From assembly GCA_024138015.1 (NCBI GenBank), contig JAMXBB010000010.1, forward strand, positions 78,834,373 through 78,898,372: 64,000 bases of DNA. The letters are read 5' to 3'. The DNA comes from Lumnitzera littorea. Lineage: Eukaryota; Streptophyta; Magnoliopsida; Myrtales; Combretaceae. The first letter of the stretch is position 1. Every line of letters begins with the position of its first letter. The position numbers and the translations under genes were made by a program. Shown piece by piece: positions 24,750 through 35,456 of this stretch. The notes beneath the pieces were generated by a model. That model worked only from the letters and a program-made list of their open reading frames with translations. It was not told where the DNA came from and searched no databases.

Positions 24750-25450
24750 AGGATGTTAAGAGGATGAATAACCCTGGGAAACAAGAGGATATAACGGATC
24801 TAATGGATAGCTATATACTTGACTTAGCAATCCTAAATGAAACTAAGCTTGACTTCTTAACTACCTATTCTTTTTATCACATATCACAATTCAATGGCTT
24901 TGCTATGGAAGAGGTAGAAGGTCAAAGTGGAGGAATTTTGCTTATGTAGAATACTATCATCTTGGATATTGATATGGTTAGGCAAATGCCCCAGACCTCC
25001 CATCTCTTGTATAAGGTTAAACATTCTTCCATTTTTTGGTTTTTGTTAACAATTTATGGCTCTCCTAATCCAACAAAAAACAAATAAATAAAAACTATGA
25101 CAATATATTAGAAACTTTTCTTGCTCTACTGGATGTACTAGACAATGGTATATGATAGGAGACTTTCATGATAGAGTTTTCCTGCATGAGCAATGAGGAA
25201 GGGGCCCTTTTTTGAGTAATCATGCATTTAGTTACATGTAATACATGAATGATTGTAGTTTATCTTATATGAATTTTGTTGGCCCCAAACACACATGATC
25301 AAATAATCATAATCTTACTTCTTTAATCTAGAAAAAGCCTAGATAGAGCTTGGTGTAATTTAGAATAGAGAAATCTCTATTCTGAAAGCAAGATATTCCA
25401 CTTAAGGAAATGGCCCTCAGATCATGATGCTATTCTTTTAAAAATAGACC
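24750..25450 (+). pseudogene. LINE ORF2 endonuclease remnant
   Basis: From 24764 the frame reads LDLAILNETKLDF, where the glutamate of the NET motif is a catalytic position of APE-like endonucleases, then GFAMEEVEGQSGGILLM. Around 25145-25165 MIGDFHD matches the usual GDFN motif with His in place of Asn. In active LINEs this enzyme nicks the target DNA. Stops and frameshifts occur throughout, so it is inactive. Confidence 0.8.
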
Positions 25451-26520
25451 CTCTTGATTCATTCAATTTTAGAAAAAATTATTTAGATTTCAACTTTTGT
25501 GGTTTTCACATTCTGATTGTGTACCCTTACTTAAGTCAATTTAGGAGTCAAATGGCAATAGTTACTTGAGATCCATTGAAAACATCCCCCAATAGTTTAA
25601 AGTATGGAATGCAAGATTTTTTTTAATTATCCACAAATAGAAGGTAAGGGTAATATCAAAACTTAAGGAAATTGTCTACTAACCATCTATAGATCTTAGT
25701 ACTCAAGTTATATAAATTCAATAAAATCTTAAAAATGAGCTGAATTGTATATTGGATTGAAAAGAGTGTTTATGGAGTGAAAGCTAGGCAAAGATAGATC
25801 TTAAAGGGTGAAAGAAACACAACATTTTATCATGCTATAATCTTAAGTAGAAGAGTAAAAAACAAAATTTTAAGGCTCCAAGATGATAATGGCTAGTAGT
25901 ACTTTGAACAAGAACAAATCGAGCTATTAATTAATACTTACTTCACCAATATTTTCTCCTTATCCAAGCTATTTGTTTTAATTGAAAATCTTATCCTAGA
26001 TGGCCTTAGGGGTAGATTATCCACTGATAAAAAAAACAGTTCCAAACTCCTATAACATAGGATGAAGTTAGCAAAACTCTTAATTCTATCAGCTCTCTTA
26101 AGGCTCTTAGGACAGATGGAATTCATGCCTTACTCTTTAAAACTTGTTGGAACTTCCTTGATCCCTCAATTGAAGATTTGCTAAAAAATGTCTTTACCTC
26201 CAAACAGATTCCCCCTACCTTCAGTCAAACTTTACTATGTCTCATATTGAAGAATGGGTGTGAAAGTCATGTTAAAAACTTTACACCTATAGACCTTTGC
26301 AATACTTTATACACATTGGTTACCAAATTCTGGTGAATAAATCAAGGCCTTTCTTGGATATTATACATCTGTCCTTCTCAAACTAGCTTCATTCCTAGAA
26401 GAGAAGCAGCAAGTATCCTTATGAATGAAATTCTCCACAATTTCCATAAGAAAAAAGGCAAGAAAGGATGGGTAATTATAAAGTTTAATTTGGAAAAAGC
26501 TTTTGATTTACTTGAATGGG
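25451..26520 (+). pseudogene. LINE ORF2 reverse transcriptase remnant, first part
   Basis: Fragments in several frames include a GTDGIHAL-like motif (about 26105-26135), LIPQLKICxK (26160-26190) and KKGKKGWVIIKFNLEKAFDL (about 26450-26510), the RT palm start, where the first Asp of the usual KIDLEKAYD is Asn. The sequence breaks off at LEW (26511-26520), exactly where the Athila-like element is inserted. It resumes at 35077. Confidence 0.85.
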
Positions 26521-27603
26521 TGATTGTTAGTGCACGCATGGCACAATATTAATAAAGTGTACATAGTCAAGTTATAATATAGAAATCAGATTTGAGTCTA
26601 AATACCGATCCCATGGAGAACTATGAATATTAGTAATTCATAATTAATTAGCAATGTTTTTCCTATAATTTTTCAATTATCTAAATCTTACAATTAAGAG
26701 TGTGATTGAATAATTAATAGAATAAAGAACAATAATAAAATAAAGATACAAGAATAAAAACAATAACAATTAAAATAATAGAAATAATAACATAATTAAT
26801 TAGAATTAAGAAGAATCATAATCCTTAGTAAATCTAATGTTATTTACTTCTTAGTTTTGAGTGACTTTTCAATCTAAATTGCAATATTAGACCATGGGAA
26901 ATCCCATTTTTGAACTAATCAAACTCACATCTCTAACTAATTTCTCATCCAGAGTATACCTTACTTAAATCGCTTCTACAATAGAATATATTAGGATTGC
27001 ATTACGTCTTTGAATCCTACAATTAAGTTGTCCTAATCCAGAGGAATCAAACAACTAAACGTTTTAGTCAGTTAGTTTTGTTTTAATTGTATTAGCTAGT
27101 CATTCTATAGGAACTTACGAACTTTACAACAGACTCATACATTAACTTAATCACCAATAAAATTGAATTAAAGAACAATGTGAATCAATAAAATTAGATC
27201 GCGACATGCGAATATCATATATTGAAATAAACAAAATTTGATATAGAATCATCAAAAGTCACATTAGAAATCCAACGATTTTCTAAGAATAATTAAAATA
27301 ACAATATAGAAGAAAGGTGACACAAAAATAGAGAAACCTCTATTATTCTACCCTATTGAATCTTCTCTAAAGAGGGTCTCTCTGTAAACCTAAACATCTA
27401 TTTATAAGAACTAGACCTATTAATACATCTCTTCAATTAAGCTCCAAAACCTAATAAAAATCTTTAGAAATTCAATAGACGCCTCCAAAATCTCTACAAA
27501 TGAAATATTCACGAATTAAGCTCCAAATCATTATAAAACTAACTCAATTATTATTCAAAGTCGTGCAAAATCATCCTCACATATCTATACTAAATGAGCG
27601 TCA
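26521..27603 (-). repeat. 3' LTR of the Athila-like element (left copy)
   Basis: It aligns with 33954-35076, for example TGTTAGTGCA here against TATTAGTGCA there, and the shared stretch CTCAATTAAGCTCCAAAACC near the other end. The inner border at 27603 is set by alignment and a terminal TCA; it could differ by a few bases. No clear polypurine tract (pyrimidine-rich on the plus strand) abuts it; a candidate lies near 27690. Confidence 0.8.
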
Positions 27604-28462
27604 TTAAAATCATCAAATTTTTCTTTAGAAAAGTACACTCTTGAATTAAGGAGCTTTGTAATTTTTTTTTTCCAAAATTATCCTTTCCTCCTCAAGTTGA
27701 TAATACCCTTAGACCACTTAAATAATAACACTTTAAAAACTACTAAATTTCAACAATCAATAGCTTCATTTCTTAAACAAAAACTAAACTAGAGATCAAG
27801 AGAAACATTAATAAGTTAAGGAAAAGTTATAGAAACTTTACTACTTTAACTCAAGAAGAGAGGAATCTTCTCCAAACAAGTTTTATTAGGAAAACTTAGA
27901 CTAGATGCATATTGTATCAATTCATCATCTAATAATCTCCTTACTTTTTTCAATTTTCATTATAAGGTTTTATAGTTCAAATTAATTTCTTTATCGAATC
28001 TTATTAGCATTGGAAAAGAACCTTGCTTTTCTAACAAACCAAGGTCAATCCTTACTAATTTAGCCCTTTTATTTTTCATATTGTCAGTAGGAAAATGCTT
28101 CACTCTTCTAAGGGACTAAGGTCGATCCTTGACCCTTTTTTTTCAATTTTCTTTTGCATTGGCAACGGGAAGGAATCTTACTTTTCTGAGGGACCAAAAT
28201 CGATCCTTACTAATTTTTAGCTTTTCTTTAATTATATTATTTCTTTTATACCTTCAATTACTTTGATTTTTCAAAAGGCTTTTAAAGGACAAATCTCCTT
28301 TGTTTATCCCATTAAAAACTTTTGAAAAAGATAAATAGATAACTATTCTCTATAATTAAGCTTAGAAATAAAATAACTAGTCTTTAGCCTATCAATATCT
28401 ATCGTAATCTCGAGTCTGAGTCTTAGCTTAAGCAACAAAGAACTCTAAATCATGGGTATTGG
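27604..28462. other. Athila 3' untranslated stretch, no gene seen
   Basis: It contains three similar segments built around GACCAAxxTCGATCCTTAC (near 27990-28060, 28115-28140 and 28190-28220), an internal degenerate repeat of about 90 bp. No coding region is supported. Confidence 0.5.
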
Positions 28463-29400
28463 TGTTCGAACCAACTTTAGTGGGTGTTTTTTAATAGATC
28501 TCAATGTAGGTTGGACTCGATGGGTTGCTCTCTCTTGATGACCTGCAAGAAAGCCCCCTGTAGGTGGATCTACAAGGGTCCTCTAATGCTTAAGTTAATA
28601 AGGAGGACAATACGGAAAGAAAAGAAACTAAGGTGGTTGAGCACTAAAATCTTAATTGGGAAGTGTTCGCCTATCATATGTGTGTAGAGGAGTGTTGTAT
28701 AGAGAGTTCTCAATTTGAGGGTGGAAAATTGGGATTCGATTTCTTACTTATTAACTCCCTTTCACTATTTATAATATGAGGGAGTATGATTACTCGGATG
28801 CATGTCGATTTAAGGTTCATCTATATTGGTAAATAGCAAAAGGGACCTGAGTTATGGGGCTGACTAGCAGCTTTAGGAGTTGGCCCACCATGACCACACT
28901 GGTAGCCACGTCTATGAATGGCCAGTCTAGCATCCTCAAGGGATGTTGGGAGTATTGGTCATATTACGGATGTCAAATGGCAATTAATGAGTTGGGAGTG
29001 AAAGGATTGAGGATCTAGGTTTGTTGGATCAAGTGGCCCATTAACAGCGAGTCGGGTATTAGGCAGCTCGTGTGGTCAAAGGCATCTTTGTTTGCAAAAC
29101 TCGAGCAGGTGAGAGGGAAGGCTCCTTGCACTCTAAGCCCGATCAGTTTACTACTATAGTCCTTACGCATTAGAAGGAGAATCTGGGCCTTATGCTTTCC
29201 ATGGTGCTTACCCGAGTCCTCAAAAGGGCAACTTCTTGTACGCTTTTCTCAAGGCTTGGGTGAGAAAAGAGTTTAGGCAAGTCGATATACATGGAAGGTA
29301 GGAGGAAGAAAGAAGGGAATAATCCATTCCAAAGCTAATGGGCCTTTATTAAAACTAGGCCTCAAGCCAAGCGAGAATCAAGTATCAATAAATTTAATTG
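28463..29400 (-). repeat. GC-richer LTR-like block inside the Athila element
   Basis: The base composition is clearly richer in G+C than the surroundings. It starts TGTTCGAACC and shares motifs in the same order with the Tat-type LTR at 62785 onwards, notably ATGCTTAAGTTAATAA (28587 and 62892) followed by a CTATTTATAA box (about 28768 and 62982). I read it as a Tat-type LTR fragment or solo LTR in minus orientation. The right border and target duplication were not found. Confidence 0.5.
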
Positions 29401-29939
29401 TTCAAATTCAATCAAGTAGACTAAGGTTATAATGGATTTGTAGGCAAATTTCAAAAAAAAAAAAACATTTCTTACTTATATGCATATAAAGATGTAAATT
29501 TCTAAAGTCTTTATTTCAAAAAAACTCAAAAGCTTAAGTGTATGGCATTTCAATCAATTCATACTCATTGACATACATTTCCTATCCTTTCTCTTTGTAC
29601 TTAAGTTATATATTATCTTTAATGTACATTATCATTATAACACAAATAACAATAAAATAAGAGAAAAAGAATAGATGAAAAGAAACCGATACTTCCCCGA
29701 TTTGTGGCATTGATCTTGAAAATTTTTAAAGTCCAAAATCCAGAGTTCCATTCAATCTGATAAAGCTCCAAGTTTCCTTTATAGCAACTAAAATGAACTA
29801 ACTATTAAATAAGAAAGAAGTTAACTAAACAAGACTAAATAAGGAGAAAAGTTAAATGAAAGCAACGATAAATAGTTGATTAGCTATAGTCATCCAAATT
29901 AAAATGAAAAATAAAGGAGTCTTTCAAGAAAGAAAAAAA
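29401..29939. other. Athila internal spacer, no gene seen
   Basis: AT-rich, with no supported ORF. It ends at a GAGA-rich tract (about 29930-29960). Confidence 0.5.
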
Positions 29940-31140
29940 GAAAAAAAGAGAGAGAGATCAATCATCATCTTCTTCCATTTCTTCACTCTCCTCCTCTTCA
30001 CATTCCTCTTCTCAAACTATCTCTTTTGTCTCTTTTTCGTCAGAATCTAGAGTTAGTGGTAGTGATGATGGCGGTAATAGGATCCCATGGTAGGTCAAGA
30101 GTACGTCAACCTTTACCTCGATGTGCTAGACCTTGTGCTCTAGAGTTCTTTACCTCTTTAGTAACTTGCAAACTATCCTCTTAATCTATCCCAATATCGA
30201 AGAGGATTGAGGCAGCTGCTATGATGAAGAGGATGGCACATCCTTAGGTGGCTCGAGTAGTGGATCCTAAGTTAGAGTAGGGAGTTTCATAGCATGGATA
30301 AACTCAAAGTTGATCCAGGAAGGGAGGTCAATCACTTGCATATGTGGGAGGTTATGAAATTAGAAGGTGTTCTTTAAAAGCCATGTAATGAAAGGACCTA
30401 AAAAAATATGTCCAACTCGTCCTTTAGTAGCTTAGCCTTTGAAGAAGAAAGCTATGTGGACACCTAGGTTTAATAGGCATTACTTTGCTATACTATGCAA
30501 GTATAATATATCTCTTTCATTCACTATCCTATTGCAATACATCCTTTCCGTGATGCTCCTAGAAAGTACATAATGAATGATCTTAAGAGCAGGATCTCTC
30601 AACTTAAAAGCCTTCAACTTCCCTGGATCTACACAGAACCACCAGAACTCAACCTTGCTACACCTGGGTGTTAATCACTTCCCTTGATAGCTTATAGGGC
30701 AAATTTCTATAATCCTCAAATAGCACAAAACTCTTAGGGTATATCCCCAATGCAATCGGTATTCTATCAAAATGCATGGTTACACTCTGACCATTGCATC
30801 AAAAATACATGGCATTTTAGGTCCCATTTTCCATTGTGTCGATTGCCATTGTCAAAGTACTAAGGAACTCCGAGGTAAGCTCCTTATAGGTTAGCTCATT
30901 GATGGTTAAGAACTGATCCCACTCTCCAAACTTTAAGTATTGTCTTACTTAAGCATCATACCCCATTTGAGCTAGTGCCTCCTAACTGATGATGGCATTT
31001 GGTCCAAACTCCATCTTTGCAAGTCTCGTGTACTTCTTCCTTTGCCATAACTCATTGAAGCTTAATAATGAGTAGGTAGAACTACAACCAAAAGTGTTCT
31101 TTCAAGCAACATACTTATAACTTAGCATGATTCTAAAATT
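29940..31140 (-). pseudogene. Athila-type extra ORF (3' of gag), decayed
   Basis: Read on the minus strand from about 31080, fragments include MEFGPNAIIS, ALAQMGYDA, VRQYLKFGEWDQFLTINELT and YKELTSEFLSTLTMAIDTME, then IPIALGIYPKSF and LQVIDLPSWINFEFIH, ending in an acidic tail rich in Glu and Asp (about 30060-29965). This pattern matches the extra ORF found in plant Athila-group elements, often placed in the env position; its function is unknown. In-frame stops and shifts interrupt it several times. Confidence 0.65.
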
Positions 31141-32429
31141 AACAAAGCAAAAGAGGATTTCAATTTTAGTGAAGAGAAATTGTTTTTCCAAACTTTTGAT
31201 GCTATGAAAAATAATCACCAATCAATTCAAGCTATTACAAGTTCTTACAATGTAATGCTAACTTATTGCTAATCATGGATTAATGAATTTCTAGGATCAA
31301 ATAACAATGGAATTATATTTTAATTCACAATCTCTATTGATCACAAGTTATAGCATATTCTAGTCAATTGTGCGACAAGTTGAAAACAAGAGGAATTTTC
31401 AACAATTCAATCTAATCAATACATTTCACCTATGCATTATGAGTTTTATAAATAACAAGCAAAAACAATCCCAAGCATATCATCATACTCCCCTTTTTTA
31501 ATCAACATTCACCACAATCCTCATGCTTTTCCTCTCTTCAATATTCACAAAGCATGTATTTTTAGTGTGATTTCAAGCAAGTAATAGTGACATAACATGT
31601 TCTATCATAATATCTTACTCTAAATCACTTCTAAAAATAAAGATTTCTACACATACAACAAACATATTTTATCACCAAACCCTAGATAAAAATCCTAATT
31701 TAATCTAAAGAAACAACAAATCTAGAAGACCAAATAGAGAATGATGATGTACATACTTTAGATTTATTGCTGTATGAGCAAAATTTGCAAGGATTGTAGG
31801 ATTTAGACGATTTTGTAGTGAGAGAAAGTAAAAGAGAATGGAGTTTTAGAGAGAGAAGTTGTGTTTAGAATGAAAGAAAAGAACATTATCCATGGATTTC
31901 AAATTCATGGCATGACTACGGTCAAGGATCATAGCTAAGGAGTTGGTTGTAGTCCTTCCCTTGTTATGTGCATTTGTGGTTTAGGCATAATTGTGAGTAA
32001 GGATCGTAGACATCATTCTGGCCATAGTCCTCTCAGCCTTAATTTTTGAGCTTCTTTTGAATGTATTTACGAAAAGATCACAAACATGACTTTAATCATG
32101 TTTCCCTTGGACTTTTGAATTCAAATTTTGTTGAATTCTCTTGATTCATTTTCTAAAATTGTTTCAAAAAGTCTTAAAGGTAAAGTAAATCAAAGCTCAA
32201 AATTTAATCAAAAACTACTTCATTTAATGACAAACTTTATTCAAATACCATTACATAAAAGAGATTTAAGTAACTGTTTTGATAAAATCAAAGTGTTCAA
32301 TGTAGGGATAAATACTAACTAAATTCCAAATGACTTAATACTTAAATTAACTAATAAAAAGTAAAACAACAATAAACAAAATAACAATTAAATAAACTAA
32401 ACTTGGGCTATCTCCCCAAAGCGCTATTT
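31141..32429. other. Athila internal region where pol would be expected
   Basis: I find no protease, RT, RNase H or integrase motif on either strand. Short imperfect repeats are present near 31910-32020. An AAAG/GAGA-rich tract lies near 31820-31860. The open frame at 32128-32322 (+) shows no domain. Confidence 0.5.
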
Positions 32430-33520
32430 TTTAACATCATTAACTTGACGATTGAATCCTTCCATTAATTTGGCTCCGAACTAGCTAGTCTAGGATTCAA
32501 TTTAGTATTTCTAAGCAAGCTTCCTTGTTGCCTCTCTATGACGGTTCTAGCCAATTGTGCAAGTTGACTCTTTAGATTCTTGAGTGCTACTTCAGTGTTT
32601 CTTAGTGCTACTCTATGGCTTGGAAACAAATGTCTTAGGTTTGCATGAACCTATTCAACATCTCTTCCACATTGAGGGTTCTATTTTGATATTAAACATT
32701 TCTATTCCATTGTTACTGCTAGCCTCTTTAGGAGAAATTCGAGTGATTTCTCTAACTTAGATTGTAATTTGTAAGTATAGCTAAAAAGATTATTTTAAGC
32801 CTTGTTAGTAATAAAATTAACATCCTCCACCTTGGCCAATGGTTCATCCTACACTACATTCAATGATTTCATTATCTCTTTAATTTTCTTACTCAAGATC
32901 TCAACCAAAGATGTTAAAGCAATAATTGAATCCACTTCGAATTTTTTGGTCACTTTAACCTTAGATCTCACATTATCCCATTGGAAGTTGTTAATGGCCA
33001 CGTTGTTGATTGGCTTTTGGCCCTCATCCGGTGTCTTAGCACTTAGAGTACCTCCAGTTATGATATTAATCATTTGTCTAGTAGGATGATTGAGTCCACT
33101 ACAGAATGTTTGGATTTGTATCCATAAAGGCAACACATGATGCAAGTAACGCCTTAGTAATTCCTCAAATCTTTCTTAGGTGTCATAAAGTGTCTTGCCA
33201 TCAATTTGGGAAGAAGAAATATCATTCCTCAATTTTGCCATTTTAGCAAGTGAAATATTTTTCTAAAAATTTTTCAATCAATTCTTCCTATGTGATGATC
33301 GATCCTCTAGGAAGTGAACTAAGCCATTGCTTGGCCATATCTCCTAATGAAAAAAAAAAAAAAAGTTTAAGTCTTACTATATTGTCTATAATACCATTGA
33401 TTTTGAATGTATTGCAGATCTCTAAAAAACTTGAAATATGGTTGTTGGGATAATCATCAGCTAGTCCATTGAATTGGATGAATTGTTGCACTATCTGGAT
33501 CATGTTTGGCTAAATTTGGA
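32430..33520 (-). pseudogene. Athila-like gag remnant
   Basis: On the minus strand, 33503-33288 reads FNGLADDYPNNHISSFLEIC, then NTFKINGIIDNIVRLKLF and AKQWLSSLPRGSIIT, the conserved retrotransposon gag domain (an SSLPRGSI motif follows AKQWL). It shifts, then 33130-33000 reads WIQIQTFCSGLNHPTRQMIN and GGTLSAKT. The C-terminal part near 32610-32500 reads LKNLKSQLAQLARTVIERQQ in fragments. Gag forms the particle shell. A run of A residues at 33349-33364 explains one disrupted frame. Confidence 0.85.
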
Positions 33521-33926
33521 AATTTTTCACTTACATTACTAGTCTAGCGATATTGGATTCAACTCAAATCACCTTCGATCAAGGTTTTGTTAGCTTCATC
33601 GTTATTCACTGCTATATTTTCAAGTTCTTGTTCATCTTCTAAATGTTCTTCTGATTCTTCCTTAAGTTTAGGTGGTGAACATAGATTAATAAGATCTAAG
33701 AGTTCATGAACTCTTTTGTTAAGAGCGAGAAGTTCTTTCGATCTTCAAATCAAATTCCATAAGACTCTTATTGCTACTTTTGGTCATAAACTAAAATAAT
33801 TCAAAAGTTAGAAATAAGTTTATAAAGAAAAATATCAATATAACTAAAGGAAGGATTTATTATAAACATGTTAAAATAATTGGAAAAATTAGGGCTTTAC
33901 TAGTATCCTAATTAGTTTATTATATT

Positions 33927-33947
33927 GGCTTCTCGAAAATAACACCA
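33927..33947 (-). promoter_or_regulatory. Primer-binding site of the Athila-like element
   Basis: Read on the minus strand it is TGGTGTTATTTTCGAGAAGC, six bases inside the 5' LTR border. It aligns with the PBS pattern usual for Athila elements. Most differences are C-to-T or G-to-A, as expected from decay of methylated cytosines. Confidence 0.65.
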
Positions 33948-33953
33948 AAAACT

Positions 33954-35076
33954 TAATTATTAGTGCATGCAAGCATGGTATTAGGCAAGTGTAACTAGTT
34001 AAGTAGTATAGAAATCAAATTTAAGTTTGAGTATCAATGCTACAGTGAACCATGAATATGGGTAATTCTTAATTAATTAGCAATATTTTTCCTATAATTT
34101 TCCAATTGTTTAACTTTTACAATCAAGAATGTAATTGAATAATTAATAGAATAAGGAATAGTAATAAAATAAATATATAAGAATGAAAACAATAACAATT
34201 AAAATAACAAATATAATAACAGAATTAATTAGAATTAAGAAGCATAATCTTTAGTAAATCTTGTGTTATTTACTACTTAGTTCTAAGTTACTTTTCAATC
34301 TCAATTGCAATATTAGATTGTGAAAATTCTAATTTTGAATTAATCAAACTCGTGTTTGTAAGTAATTCTTAATTCGAAGTATACCTTACTCAAATCTCTC
34401 TTACAATTGAATATCATGAGATTGCATTAAGCCCTTAAATCCCACTATTATGTTGCCCTAATCCAGATGAACCGAACAACTAAACATTTTAGTCAGACAG
34501 TTTTTTCTAATTGTATCAGCTAGTCATACTATAGGAACTCACAAACTTTATTATAGACCCACACATTAACTTAATCACTGGTAAAATTGAATTAAAAAAC
34601 AATGCGACATATAATTAGCTCACAGTATACAAATATCATCTATTGAAAACAAACATTAATAAAAAAAAAAAAAACTATCAAAAATAGAAGATTTTGAAAT
34701 TATAAAACACCATACCTTAGGATTACGGCTATAAAGTGTGAGTATAGTCACATATGGTCTAGAAATCTTCAAATTCAATTGAAATTAAGGACAAAAGGTC
34801 CACAACTAAGGAACATGGCTGTGGAGTGTGCACTTAGTCCTTTTTAGACTTCGTTTCTTAGCTTGAATTCCTTTATTTCAATTTATTGACCAATGCATCT
34901 CCTCAATTAAGCTCCAAAACCTAACAAAAATCTTCAAAAATTCATCGAACGCCTCCAAAATCTCTATAAATGAAATATTAATGAATTAAGTTCCGAATAC
35001 TTATAAACCTAACTTAATTGTCATACAAAATTATGCAAAATCATTCTAAAATATCTATATTAAATGAGTATTATCA
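33954..35076 (-). repeat. 5' LTR of the Athila-like element (right copy)
   Basis: The 1123-bp LTR has its outer end ATTATCA directly followed by the ATGGG duplication. It is colinear with 26521-27603. It holds a segment near 34700-34860 with a repeated GGCTGTGGAGTGTG/GGCTATAAAGTGTG motif that the left copy lacks. Confidence 0.85.
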
Positions 35077-35456
35077 ATGGGATTTTATTAATTGGACCCT
35101 TCTAAATTTAAAATTTCCCTCATGGTCAGTTGAACCTACCATGAATTATGTAACTACTTCTTCCTATGAGGTCATAGTTAATGGAAGCGTCCCCCTAACC
35201 CCTTCCCTCTCTCCCTTCAACTAGCAAAGGGATAAGGCAAAGGGATTCTGTATTCCCTTTTCTTTTCATCATTTGCATGGAATTTTTAAGTGGTGTCCTT
35301 TTTGCTTAAAATAGTCAAAGTTGTCTATCTCGAGCCTAGCTTTTACTAATGATATTGTTTTATGTGCTCAAATTGATGAATAAGATGTCCACACGATTCT
35401 TAATGTTCTCACTTCTTTTATAACCTTTTTGAACTAAAGATAAATAAGAACATAGA
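35077..35456 (+). pseudogene. LINE reverse transcriptase remnant, second part
   Basis: Directly after the ATGGG duplication the frame reads WDFINWTLLN, then MNYVTTSSYEVIVNGSVPL, HLHGIF and AFTNDIVLCAQIDE. This is the continuation of the RT palm broken at 26520. The catalytic FADD box reads Phe-Thr-Asn-Asp, so one catalytic aspartate is lost. The LINE signal ends where block B begins, so its 3' end is missing. Confidence 0.88.

Larger units (their letters stand above)
26521..35076 (-). mobile_element. Athila-like Gypsy element, pol-deleted, nested in LINE
   Basis: The 8556-bp element is flanked by ATGGG at 26516-26520 and 35077-35081, and the LINE reading continues across the join. The ends are TGAT...ATCA. 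It lies in minus orientation. In element order it has a 5' LTR (33954-35076), PBS (33927-33947), gag (about 33520-32430), an extra 3' ORF (about 31130-29940) and a 3' LTR (26521-27603). I could not recognise protease, RT, RNase H or integrase anywhere inside, so it appears non-autonomous or internally deleted. The two LTRs differ by many substitutions and indels, so the insertion is old. Confidence 0.88.

Noticed and set aside
32802..33089. 95-aa ORF on the plus strand
   Set aside because: Antisense to the Athila-like gag remnant at 33145-32849.
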